From NCBI GenBank assembly GCA_964645155.1, contig CAZYBG010000077.1:1-15017 (forward strand): a stretch of DNA of 15,017 nucleotides, read 5' to 3'. The stretch comes from CAZYBG01 sp964645155 (GTDB taxonomy: Bacteria > Pseudomonadota > Alphaproteobacteria > Rhodobacterales > Rhodobacteraceae). A program made the translations under genes and the position numbers. Below are positions 6,634-13,481 of this stretch, piece after piece; within the stretch, counting starts at the first letter, position 1; each line of letters starts with the position of its first letter. A model generated the notes under the pieces. It did no database searches and was not told where the DNA came from. It saw only the letters and a list, made by a program, of their open reading frames with translations.

Positions 6634-7583
6634 TGGCCGACGCCGCCCTGTCGGCGCCGCGCCGCCCTGCGCCGGGGCCGGCGGCGCGGCTGTCCGACAC
6701 GCTCTGGCGGCGGCCGCGGCTGTTCCTGGTCCTGCTGCTGCTGCCGCCCGCGCTCTGGCTCGGGGTGATCTATCTCGGCGCGCTCTTCGCGCTGCTGGCG
6801 CAGTCGTTCTTCTCGATCGACGAGTTCTCGGGCGTCATCGTCTACGAGCCGACGCTCAAGACCTACCGCGAGCTTCTGACGCCGGCGAACCTCGACATCA
6901 TCCTGCGCACCGTCGGGATGGCGGCGGCAGTGACGCTCGCCGCGGCGGTGATCGCCTTCCCGATCGCCTACTATGCCGCCCGCTATGCGCGGGGCCGCTG
7001 GAAGGCGGTGTTCTACCTCGGCATCATGCTGCCCCTGTGGTCGAGCTACCTCGTCAAGGTCTATTCCTGGAAGCTGATCCTCGCCAAGGAGGGCATCCTG
7101 ACCTGGGCGCTTGACGGGCTCGGCCTGCTGTGGCTGCTCGAGGCCTATCTGGCGCTGCCGGGGGTGGGCGGCAACTCGCTGTCGACCTCGCTCACCGGCA
7201 CGTTCCTCGTCTTCGTCTATGTCTGGCTGCCGTTCATGATCCTGCCGATCCAGGCGAGCCTGGAGCGGGTGCCGGTGACGATGCTCGAGGCCTCGGGCGA
7301 CCTCGGCGCCCGTCCCGGCCAGACCTTCCGGCACGTCGTGCTGCCGCTGTCGATGCCGGGCGTCATCGCCGGGTCGATCTTCACGTTCTCGCTGACGCTC
7401 GGCGACTACATCATCCCGCAGATCATCGGCACCTCGGCCCGGTTCATCGGGCTGGCCGTCTACCAGCACCAGGGCACGGCGGGGAACATCCCGCTCGCCG
7501 CGGCCTTCGCCGTCGTGCCGATCGTCATCATGGGGCTCTACCTCTGGTGGGCCCGGCGAATGGGGGCGTTCGATGCGCTCTGA
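6633..7583 (+). CDS. ydcU: Polyamine-type ABC transporter permease 1 (YdcU/PotB-like)
   Basis: This is a 316-residue inner-membrane protein of the binding-protein-dependent transport family (BPD_transp_1). It has about six transmembrane segments: one near residues 30-60, then about 92-118, 124-148, 186-206, 243-260 and 286-305. The cytoplasmic coupling loop that docks the ATPase (EAA loop) is EASGDLGARPGQTFRHVVLP at 219-238, followed by the conserved PG. Length fits PotB/YdcU. The N-terminus is proline/alanine-rich and not hydrophobic for the first 28 residues. The start codon overlaps the stop of the ATPase gene by one base (TGATG), and the next permease gene starts inside this gene's last codons. 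It should pair with YdcV to form the channel for the YdcS ligand. Confidence 0.94.
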   Translation: MADAALSAPRRPAPGPAARLSDTLWRRPRLFLVLLLLPPALWLGVIYLGALFALLAQSFFSIDEFSGVIVYEPTLKTYRELLTPANLDIILRTVGMAAAVTLAAAVIAFPIAYYAARYARGRWKAVFYLGIMLPLWSSYLVKVYSWKLILAKEGILTWALDGLGLLWLLEAYLALPGVGGNSLSTSLTGTFLVFVYVWLPFMILPIQASLERVPVTMLEASGDLGARPGQTFRHVVLPLSMPGVIAGSIFTFSLTLGDYIIPQIIGTSARFIGLAVYQHQGTAGNIPLAAAFAVVPIVIMGLYLWWARRMGAFDAL

Positions 7584-8394
7584 GCGGGCACAGCGGGACG
7601 GCGCGCCGCTCTGGCTCAAGCTCGCCGCCGGGGCGGGCCTGCTGTTCCTGCACGTGCCGCTGCTCCTGATCTTCGCCTATGCCTTCACCACCGAGGAGCA
7701 GAGCTACCAGTGGCCGCCGCCCGGCCTGACGCTGCGCTGGTTCGAGGTCGCCTGGAACCGCCCCGACATCTGGCAGGCGCTGTCGCTGTCGCTGCGCGTG
7801 GCGGCGATCTCGACGGCGGTGGCGCTGGTGCTCGGCACGCTCGTGGCCGCGGCGATGGCGCGGTCGCGCTTCTTCGGGCGCGAGGCGATCTCGCTCCTGG
7901 TGATCCTGCCGATCGCACTGCCCGGCATCATCACCGGCATCTCGCTGCGCTCGGCCTTCAACCTGGCCGACATCCCGTTCAGTTTCTGGACCATCGTCCT
8001 CGGCCACGCCACCTTCTGCGTCGTGGTCGTCTACAACAACGCCGTCGCCCGCTTCCGGCGCCTCTCGGGCAGCCTGATCGAGGCGTCGATGGACCTCGGC
8101 GCCAACGGCGTGCAGACGTTCCGCTACGTGATCCTGCCGAACCTCGGCACCGCGCTCCTCGCCGGCGGGATGCTGGCCTTCGCGCTGTCGTTCGACGAGG
8201 TGATCGTGACCACCTTCACCGCCGGCCAGCAGCAGACGCTGCCGATCTGGATGCTGGAGGAACTCGTGCGGCCCCGGCAGCGGCCGGTGACCAACGTCGT
8301 GGCGATGGTGGTGGTGCTCGTCACCTTCCTGCCCATCCTCGCCGCCTACTACCTGACGCGCGGCACCGATACGGTCGCCGGGCAGGGCAAATGA
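7573..8394 (+). CDS. ydcV: Polyamine-type ABC transporter permease 2 (YdcV/PotC-like)
   Basis: This 273-residue inner-membrane permease is the partner of the preceding one. It has roughly six transmembrane segments (about 18-38, 70-96, 105-126, 137-156, 192-210, 241-262). The EAA coupling loop is EASMDLGANGVQTFRYVILP at 170-189. The motif SFDEVIVTTF (206-215) and the PIWMLEE region are typical of PotC-type subunits. It begins 11 bases before the stop of the upstream permease gene in a different frame, preceded by a GGGGG stretch, so the two are coupled. Seventeen bases separate its stop from the dehydrogenase start, which has its own strong ribosome site. Confidence 0.94.
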   Translation: MRSERAQRDGAPLWLKLAAGAGLLFLHVPLLLIFAYAFTTEEQSYQWPPPGLTLRWFEVAWNRPDIWQALSLSLRVAAISTAVALVLGTLVAAAMARSRFFGREAISLLVILPIALPGIITGISLRSAFNLADIPFSFWTIVLGHATFCVVVVYNNAVARFRRLSGSLIEASMDLGANGVQTFRYVILPNLGTALLAGGMLAFALSFDEVIVTTFTAGQQQTLPIWMLEELVRPRQRPVTNVVAMVVVLVTFLPILAAYYLTRGTDTVAGQGK

Positions 8395-8411
8395 CCTGAA
8401 GGGAGGTTCCC

Positions 8412-9836
8412 ATGGAAACGGAAATGCTGATCGGTGACGCCTTCGAGAAGGGGACCGAGACGGTCGAGAAGGTGCTGAACCCGCGCACCGGCGAGGTCAT
8501 CGTCGAGATGCCCGAGGCGAGCGAGGCGCAGATCGACCGGGCGGTGAAGGCCGCGCGTCGGGCCTTCGCGACGTGGAGCCGCACGACGCCGGCCGAGCGG
8601 TCGGCCCACCTGCTGAAGATCGCCGACCGGATCGAGGCCGAGGCCGACGAGTTCGCCCGGCTCGAGGCGATGAACACCGGCAAGCCGATCGGCGCCTTCC
8701 GGGGCGACGAGATCCCCGCCATCGTCGATTGCTACCGCTATTTCGCCGGCGCGGTCCGCAACATGCACGGCGCGCTGGCGGGCGAGTACATGACCGGCCA
8801 TACCAGCATGATCCGGCGCGACCCGATCGGCGTCGTCGCCTCGATCGCGCCGTGGAACTACCCCCTGATGATGATGGCCTGGAAGCTCGCCCCGGCCATC
8901 GCCGGCGGCAACACGGTGGTGATGAAGCCCTCGGAACAGACCCCGCTGTCGGCGCTGAAGCTCGCCCGGATCCTCGCCGACATCCTGCCCGAGGGGGTGG
9001 TGAACGTGATCGTCGGGCAGGGCGCCAGCGTCGGCAACGCCCTCATCAACCACCCGGGGGTCGACATGATCTCGATCACCGGCGACGTGGCGACCGGCAA
9101 GAAGGTGCTGCAGGCGGCCTCGAAATCGGTCAAGCGCACGCATCTGGAACTGGGCGGCAAGGCGCCGGTCATCGTGTTCGACGATGCCGATCTGGGCCGC
9201 GTGGTCGACGGGCTCCGCGCCTTCAGCTTCTACAATGCCGGCCAGGACTGCACCGCCGCCTGCCGGGTCTATGCCGGGCCGAAGGTCTACGACAATCTGG
9301 TGGCCGACCTGACCGCCGCCGTCTCGACCATCCGTTTCGCCGATGCCGACGACGGCAAGAACGAGATCCCGCCGCTGATCTCGCAGCGCCAGCGCGACCG
9401 GGTGGCGAGCTTCGTCTCGCGCGCGGCCGAGCTCAACCATGTCGAGATCACCACCGGCGGCAGCGTCCATGGCGGCCCCGGCTTCTTCTACCAGCCGACG
9501 GTGGTGGCGGGCGCGCTGCAGACCGACGAGATCGTGCGGCGCGAGGTGTTCGGGCCGGTGGTCAGCGTCACCCGGTTCGGCGACGTGGACGAGGCGGTCG
9601 CCTGGGCGAACGACAGCGACTACGGCCTCGCCTCGTCGGTCTGGACGCGCGACGTGGGCCGCGGCCTCGAGACGGCGAGCCGGCTGCAATACGGCTGCAC
9701 CTGGGTCAACACGCATTTCATGCTGGTCAACGAGATGCCGCATGGCGGGGTCAAGCAGTCGGGCTACGGCAAGGACATGTCGATGTACGCGCTCGAGGAC
9801 TATACCGCCATCCGGCACGTGATGATCGCGCACTGA
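8412..9836 (+). CDS. patD: Gamma-aminobutyraldehyde dehydrogenase (PatD/YdcW-like)
   Basis: This 474-residue NAD(P)+-dependent aldehyde dehydrogenase should oxidise 4-aminobutanal (1-pyrroline) to GABA, the second step of putrescine breakdown by the aminotransferase route. Family residues are in place: N149 in PWNYP, K172 in MKPSEQTPLS, the general base E246 in LELGGKAPVIVF, the nucleophile C280 in FYNAGQDCTAACR, and EVFGPVVSV near residue 378. The length equals that of E. coli PatD. AAGGGAGG (8399-8406) lies five bases before the ATG. Its place as the last gene of a ydcSTUV-like operon supports the substrate. A betaine-aldehyde or other amino-aldehyde dehydrogenase is the main alternative. 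No putrescine aminotransferase is in the window, so the aldehyde must come from a gene elsewhere. Confidence 0.9.
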   Translation: METEMLIGDAFEKGTETVEKVLNPRTGEVIVEMPEASEAQIDRAVKAARRAFATWSRTTPAERSAHLLKIADRIEAEADEFARLEAMNTGKPIGAFRGDEIPAIVDCYRYFAGAVRNMHGALAGEYMTGHTSMIRRDPIGVVASIAPWNYPLMMMAWKLAPAIAGGNTVVMKPSEQTPLSALKLARILADILPEGVVNVIVGQGASVGNALINHPGVDMISITGDVATGKKVLQAASKSVKRTHLELGGKAPVIVFDDADLGRVVDGLRAFSFYNAGQDCTAACRVYAGPKVYDNLVADLTAAVSTIRFADADDGKNEIPPLISQRQRDRVASFVSRAAELNHVEITTGGSVHGGPGFFYQPTVVAGALQTDEIVRREVFGPVVSVTRFGDVDEAVAWANDSDYGLASSVWTRDVGRGLETASRLQYGCTWVNTHFMLVNEMPHGGVKQSGYGKDMSMYALEDYTAIRHVMIAH

Positions 9837-9846
9837 CGCGTCGCGG

Positions 9847-9862
9847 GCCGGGCCGCCCCGGC
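9847..9862. terminator. Possible stem-loop between convergent patD and the kinase gene
   Basis: GCCGGG (9847-9852) and CCCGGC (9857-9862) form a 6-bp stem with loop CCGC in the 27-base gap between the convergent stops. No T-tract follows on either strand, so it is at best a weak or factor-assisted bidirectional terminator. Confidence 0.3.
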
Positions 9863-9863
9863 G

Positions 9864-10892
9864 TCAGCCGGCGGGGCCGGGCAGCGGAAAGCTGAGCTCG
9901 GCCCGGGTCCCGCCGGCGGAACTGTAACGCAGCGTGCCGCCGAGCTGCTCGGCGAACTGCCGCGCGATGGTCAGGCCGAGGCTCGGCACGCTCGCGATGT
10001 CGAAGCCGGGCGGCAGCCCGGTCCCGCCGTCGGTGACGCTGAGCACGATGTCGGACCCGGCCCGGTCGAGCGTGACGTCGATGCGGCCGCGCCCGTCGGC
10101 GCCGGTCCCGTGTTCGACCGCGTTCGACAGCAGCTCGGTCGCGATCAGCCCGAAGGGCACCGCCTGATCGCTGCCGAGCGCGACCGCGTCGGCCCTCACG
10201 TCCAGCGTGACCCGGTCGCCGACGCCGGCGGTCTCGATCATGTCGCGCGCCATCTCCTTGAGAAAGCGGGCGATGTCGAGCATCTGGCTGTCGGGGTCGT
10301 GCAGCTGCCGCTGGATCCGCGCCACCAGCGCGAGACGCGCCGAGGCCTCGTCGAGCGCGCGCTGCGCCGCGGCATCGGTCACCTTGCGGCGCTGGAACTT
10401 CAGCAGCGACGCGACGACCTGCAGATGGTTCGACACACGGTGCTGCAGCTCCTGGAACATCAGGCTGCGGGATTTCGCCAGCGTCTCGCTGCGCGCCTGT
10501 TCGGCCTTGAGCCGCCGCAGCGCGACCGCCGCGATCCAGACCAGGAAGATCTCGGTGGCGACGATGAAGACGTAGAAGCCGAGCGCCACCGCGCTGGTGC
10601 CGTTGAGCGCGAAGGAACGGGCCGGCGCGATGAAGAAGTACCAGGCCAGAAGGCCGCCGATGGCCGCCACCACGATCGCCTCGCGGGTGCCCGCGAAGAA
10701 GGCGGTCAGGATCACCGCCGGGAAGAAGGTGAGGTAGGGAAAGCCGGGCGGCAGCGACCCGTCGAGCAGGTAGCGGAGCAGGAACGACACGACGATCGCG
10801 GCTGCGGCGAAGGTCCAGCGGAACGCCGCCGGCCGTTCCCGCAACGCCCAGAAGCTGAATGTCTCGAGCATCGGCGCCGCAGGCCCCCGCAT
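9864..10892 (-). CDS. Membrane sensor histidine kinase, DUF4118 + HisKA_2 + HATPase_c
   Basis: This is a 342-residue kinase. Residues 28-125 hold four hydrophobic segments of a DUF4118-type membrane module (FFPAVILTAFFAGTREAIVV and a WYFFIAP loop). A short coiled linker follows. A HisKA_2-type phosphoacceptor region has the phospho-histidine at H151 in FQELQHRVSNHLQVVASLL. The ATPase domain has its N-box at 253-262 (ELLSNAVEHG, N257) and a G-box DGGTGLP (288-294); the last G-rich lid is short. HisKA_2/HWE kinases in alphaproteobacteria often feed the general stress or light responses, but no response regulator or PhyR/NepR gene is here, so its partner is unknown. An internal ATG at 10871 (MLETFSFWAL) is a possible start; neither start has a good ribosome site. 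It has no extended periplasmic sensor domain. Confidence 0.9.
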   Translation of the reverse strand: MRGPAAPMLETFSFWALRERPAAFRWTFAAAAIVVSFLLRYLLDGSLPPGFPYLTFFPAVILTAFFAGTREAIVVAAIGGLLAWYFFIAPARSFALNGTSAVALGFYVFIVATEIFLVWIAAVALRRLKAEQARSETLAKSRSLMFQELQHRVSNHLQVVASLLKFQRRKVTDAAAQRALDEASARLALVARIQRQLHDPDSQMLDIARFLKEMARDMIETAGVGDRVTLDVRADAVALGSDQAVPFGLIATELLSNAVEHGTGADGRGRIDVTLDRAGSDIVLSVTDGGTGLPPGFDIASVPSLGLTIARQFAEQLGGTLRYSSAGGTRAELSFPLPGPAG

Positions 10893-10970
10893 CTGTGCCG
10901 GCGCGACTTGTTGCCGAGCCAGCGGGGGGTGTCAACGGGGCGGAAGACCGCTGTCAGCCTGACCTGACGT

Positions 10971-12161
10971 TCACCGGAAACCCGGCTGGCCGAGCAGGTA
11001 CTTCGACAGGATCGGCAGCGCCGCCGCGCCGATCGCGCGGGCATTGCGCCCGACCGATCCCTCCTCGATCCGCGGCGGCGTGATGCCCTGGCAGTCGACG
11101 CCGTCGAGCGCCCGGCGCGTCGCCTCGACGATGCGCGCCCGCACCGCGGCGGGAAAGGCGCCGTCGATCAGCACCGCCTCGAAGTCGATCACCGACGAGA
11201 CGGCGACGGCGCCGAGCGCGAGATGGCGGGCGGTCCGGGTGATCCAGGGCGCCACCAGCGGCTCGATCCCCGACCAGTCCTGCGGGAACGTCCAGAGGCA
11301 GGCGGTGTCGACCCCGGCCTCGGCCAGGGTGCGTTCCAGCGTGTAGATCGAGGCGTTGTGGATCAGCTGCGAGGCGCCGCCGCCGCCATCCGGTACCGGG
11401 ATGGTGCCGAAGGCGCCGGCATTGCCCGTCCGACCGGTATGGACGGTGCCGCCCAGCACGACGCCCCCGCCGATGAACGAGCCCAGGAAGAAGTAGGCAT
11501 AGGTGCCGAACTCGCGCCCCCGGCCGAAGACGTGTTCGGCGGTGCAGGCGGCCGTCGCGTCGTTCTCGACCACCGCGTCGAGCCCGGCGATCCCCGCCAC
11601 CGCGCCGCCGAGATCGAAGCCGCGCCAGCGGTTCATCTCCTCGGCCGGCGCGTTGACCGTGCCGACCCAGTTCCAGAGCTCGAACGGCGCCGACGCGCCG
11701 ATGCCGGCGATGCGCTCGCGCCCGGCCTGGCCGAGCCCGCGCAGCATCGCCGGCAGCGCCCGGCGCAGGAAGCCGATCACCGGGTCGGGCGTCGGGTAGG
11801 GGTAGGCGAGGCGCTCCTGCGCCAGCACCCGGCCGGTGAAGTCGACCGCGGCAAGTTCTGCCGACCGCCGCCCGATGTTGACGCCGAGCGAGAGCACCCC
11901 GGCGGGGTTGAGCGCCATCGGGACGAGCGGCTTGCCGACCTTGCCGCGCTGCGGCGCGCCGCGCAGCAGAAGGCCATCGGCCTCGAGCTTGCGGGTGATG
12001 GTCGAGGCGGTCTGCGGCGAGAGGTTGGCGTGCCGCGCCACCTCGGCCGAGGCGAGCGCGCCGTGGCGCTGGATCAGCGACAGGACGAGGCGTTCGTTGT
12101 GATCGCGGATGCCGGTCTGGTTGACGCCGGCCCTCAGGTCGCGAACTGGCGACTGCTCCAT
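10971..12161 (-). CDS. ROK-family transcriptional regulator, probable repressor of the frc operon
   Basis: This 396-residue regulator has an N-terminal winged helix at about residues 20-68 (LVLSLIQRHGALASAEVARH, LSPQTASTITRKLEADGL). The ROK sugar-kinase-like fold begins near residue 88 (LSLGVNIGRRSAELAAVDFTG) and continues through VVENDATAACTAE (198-210) and SFIGGGVVLGGTVHTGRTG (228-246). The usual ROK zinc motif (GHxx...CxCGxxGC) is absent: NAGAFGTIPVPDGGG stands where GExGH is expected, so it probably lacks structural zinc and has no kinase role. A strong ribosome site (GGAGGGAGG on this strand, 12170-12178) lies eight bases upstream. It is divergent from frcB across 174 bases with an AT-rich island; from memory, a ROK gene (frcR) also neighbours frcBCA in rhizobia. 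I infer sugar-relieved repression of the transporter and perhaps of itself. Confidence 0.92.
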   Translation of the reverse strand: MEQSPVRDLRAGVNQTGIRDHNERLVLSLIQRHGALASAEVARHANLSPQTASTITRKLEADGLLLRGAPQRGKVGKPLVPMALNPAGVLSLGVNIGRRSAELAAVDFTGRVLAQERLAYPYPTPDPVIGFLRRALPAMLRGLGQAGRERIAGIGASAPFELWNWVGTVNAPAEEMNRWRGFDLGGAVAGIAGLDAVVENDATAACTAEHVFGRGREFGTYAYFFLGSFIGGGVVLGGTVHTGRTGNAGAFGTIPVPDGGGGASQLIHNASIYTLERTLAEAGVDTACLWTFPQDWSGIEPLVAPWITRTARHLALGAVAVSSVIDFEAVLIDGAFPAAVRARIVEATRRALDGVDCQGITPPRIEEGSVGRNARAIGAAALPILSKYLLGQPGFR

Positions 12162-12203
12162 CCCTCAGGCCTCCCTCCGGACGAGACTAGCCCTCGGCCT
12201 ATT

Positions 12204-12228
12204 AATAAATCAAGTTTATTTATTTATT
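12204..12228. promoter_or_regulatory. AT-rich inverted repeat, candidate ROK operator
   Basis: In a window that is nearly all GC, 12201-12230 is almost pure A/T. AATAAA (12204-12209) and TTTATT (12215-12220) form a 6-bp inverted repeat around five bases, and TTTA is repeated through 12228. ROK repressors such as NagC and XylR bind AT-rich palindromes of this kind. It lies between the divergent starts of the ROK gene and frcB and touches the candidate frcB -35 box, which suits a repressor site. On the minus strand, TTGATT (12208-12213) might serve as the ROK gene's own -35. Confidence 0.5.
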
Positions 12229-12255
12229 GACGCGCCGGCCGGAATCGCCTTTTAT
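12227..12255 (+). promoter_or_regulatory. Candidate sigma-70-type promoter for frcBCA
   Basis: TTGACG (12227-12232) is followed after 17 bases by TTTTAT (12250-12255). The -35 matches five of six consensus bases and the -10 four of six. Transcription would begin near 12262, giving a leader of about 74 bases before frcB. It is the best promoter-like match I found in the window and directly abuts the AT-rich candidate operator. Confidence 0.45.
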
Positions 12256-12335
12256 CGCGCCATCTCCGGCATCAGCACGCCGGGTGGAGGAGCGGCCGAC
12301 GCACTGGCGGCCATCATGCAACTGGGAGGAAAACC

Positions 12336-13349
12336 ATGAAGAAACTTCTCGCGGGCACCGCGCTCGTCATCGTCGCCTCGTCGGGCGGCGCCATGGCGCA
12401 GGACGTGTCGGCCTGCCTGATCACCAAGACGGACACCAACCCGTTCTTCGTGAAGATGCGCGAGGGCGCGATGGCGAAGGCCGAGGAACTGGGCATCGAG
12501 CTCAAGACCTATGCCGGCCGCATCGACGGCGACCATGAAAGCCAGGTCGCGGCGATCGAGACCTGCATGGCCGACGGCGCCAGCGGCATCCTGATCACCG
12601 CCTCGGACACCAAGGCGATCGTCGACTCGGTGCAGGCGGCGCGCGATGCCGGCATCCTGGTGATCGCGCTCGACACCCCGCTCGACCCGATCGACGCCGC
12701 CGATGCGACCTTCGCCACCGACAACTTCCAGGCCGGCCTGCTGATCGGCCAGTGGGCGGCGGCGACGCTGGGCGCCGAGGCGGCGAATGCCAAGATCGCG
12801 ATGCTCGACCTTGCCATCTCGCAGCCGTCGGTCGACGTGCTGCGCGACCAGGGCTTCCTGACCGGGTTCGGGATCGACACGGTCGACATCAACAAGTGGG
12901 GCGACGAGACCGACCCGCGGATCGTCGGCAACGAGGTGACGGCCGGCAACGAGGAAGGCGGGCTGAAGGCGATGGAGGCGCTGCTCGCCAAGGATCCCGA
13001 CATCAACGTCGTCTACACGATCAACGAGCCGTCGGCCGCCGGTGCCTACGAGGCGCTGAAGGCCGTGGGCCGTGAGAACGACGTGCTGATCGTGTCGGTC
13101 GATGGCGGCTGCCCGGGCGTCCAGAACGTGAAGGACGGGGTGATCGGCGCGACCTCGCAGCAATATCCGCTGCTCATGGCCTCGCTCGGCATCGAGGCGA
13201 TCGCCAAGTTCGCCGCCGACGGGTCGAAGCCCGCGCCGACCGAAGGCAAGGAGTTCTTCGACACCGGCGTCGCGCTGATCACGGACCAGCCCGTGGATGG
13301 CGTCGAGTCGATCGACACCACCGAGGGCATGGCCCTCTGCTGGGGCTGA
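12336..13349 (+). CDS. frcB: Fructose-type sugar ABC transporter periplasmic binding protein FrcB
   Basis: This 337-residue protein has a signal peptide (MKKLLAGTALVIVASSGGAM, cleavage about AMA-QD at residue 21) and a periplasmic-binding-protein type 1 (RbsB-like) fold. The mature start (VSACLITKTDTNPFFVKM) and segments such as ADGASGILITASDTKAIV, LDTPLDPIDAADATFATDN, QPSVDVLRDQGF, INEPSAAGAYEALK, SVDGGCPGVQNV and IGATSQQYPLLMASLGIEAI agree closely with Sinorhizobium meliloti FrcB as I recall it. That receptor serves fructose, with ribose and mannose as further ligands. GGGAGGA (12324-12330) lies five bases before the ATG. It opens the frcBCA operon and is divergent from the ROK gene. A strong stem-loop follows the gene. 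The exact sugar preference here is inferred. Confidence 0.93.
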   Translation: MKKLLAGTALVIVASSGGAMAQDVSACLITKTDTNPFFVKMREGAMAKAEELGIELKTYAGRIDGDHESQVAAIETCMADGASGILITASDTKAIVDSVQAARDAGILVIALDTPLDPIDAADATFATDNFQAGLLIGQWAAATLGAEAANAKIAMLDLAISQPSVDVLRDQGFLTGFGIDTVDINKWGDETDPRIVGNEVTAGNEEGGLKAMEALLAKDPDINVVYTINEPSAAGAYEALKAVGRENDVLIVSVDGGCPGVQNVKDGVIGATSQQYPLLMASLGIEAIAKFAADGSKPAPTEGKEFFDTGVALITDQPVDGVESIDTTEGMALCWG

Positions 13350-13393
13350 TTTCCGTTGCCGAGTCGGGCGGGTTAAGCCCAAGCTGAAACGAG

Positions 13394-13418
13394 GGAGAGG
13401 CGGCCCCGCCGCCTCTCC
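13394..13418 (+). other. Strong intercistronic stem-loop between frcB and frcC
   Basis: GGAGAGGCGGC (13394-13404) and GCCGCCTCTCC (13408-13418) form a perfect 11-bp stem with loop CCC, in the 132-base frcB-frcC gap. No T-tract follows, and frcC has its own ribosome site, so this is more likely a message-stabilising or partly attenuating hairpin than the operon's end. A weaker 6-bp stem (CCCGGC 13426-13431 with GCCGGG 13443-13448) follows. Such hairpins after receptor genes favour excess binding protein. Confidence 0.7.
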
Positions 13419-13481
13419 ACCGGGACCCGGCCGCGGGGGGGCGCCGGGCCGGCATCGCCGCCGGAGAGGGAGGACAGGGCC

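Noticed and set aside
6315..7619. A 434-codon minus-strand frame opposite the ATPase and first permease genes
   Set aside because: Very charged, repetitive R/D/E/Q composition with no domain, fully covering well-supported genes on the other strand.
8349..9833. A 494-codon minus-strand frame opposite the aldehyde dehydrogenase
   Set aside because: The plus-strand frame has every catalytic residue of the family. The antisense frame is Arg/Asp/His/Gly-rich composition typical of shadows of GC-rich genes.
10893..10970. Possible small gene or RNA between the kinase and the ROK gene
   Set aside because: Only 78 bases, with no supported start, stem with T-tract, or conserved motif visible.
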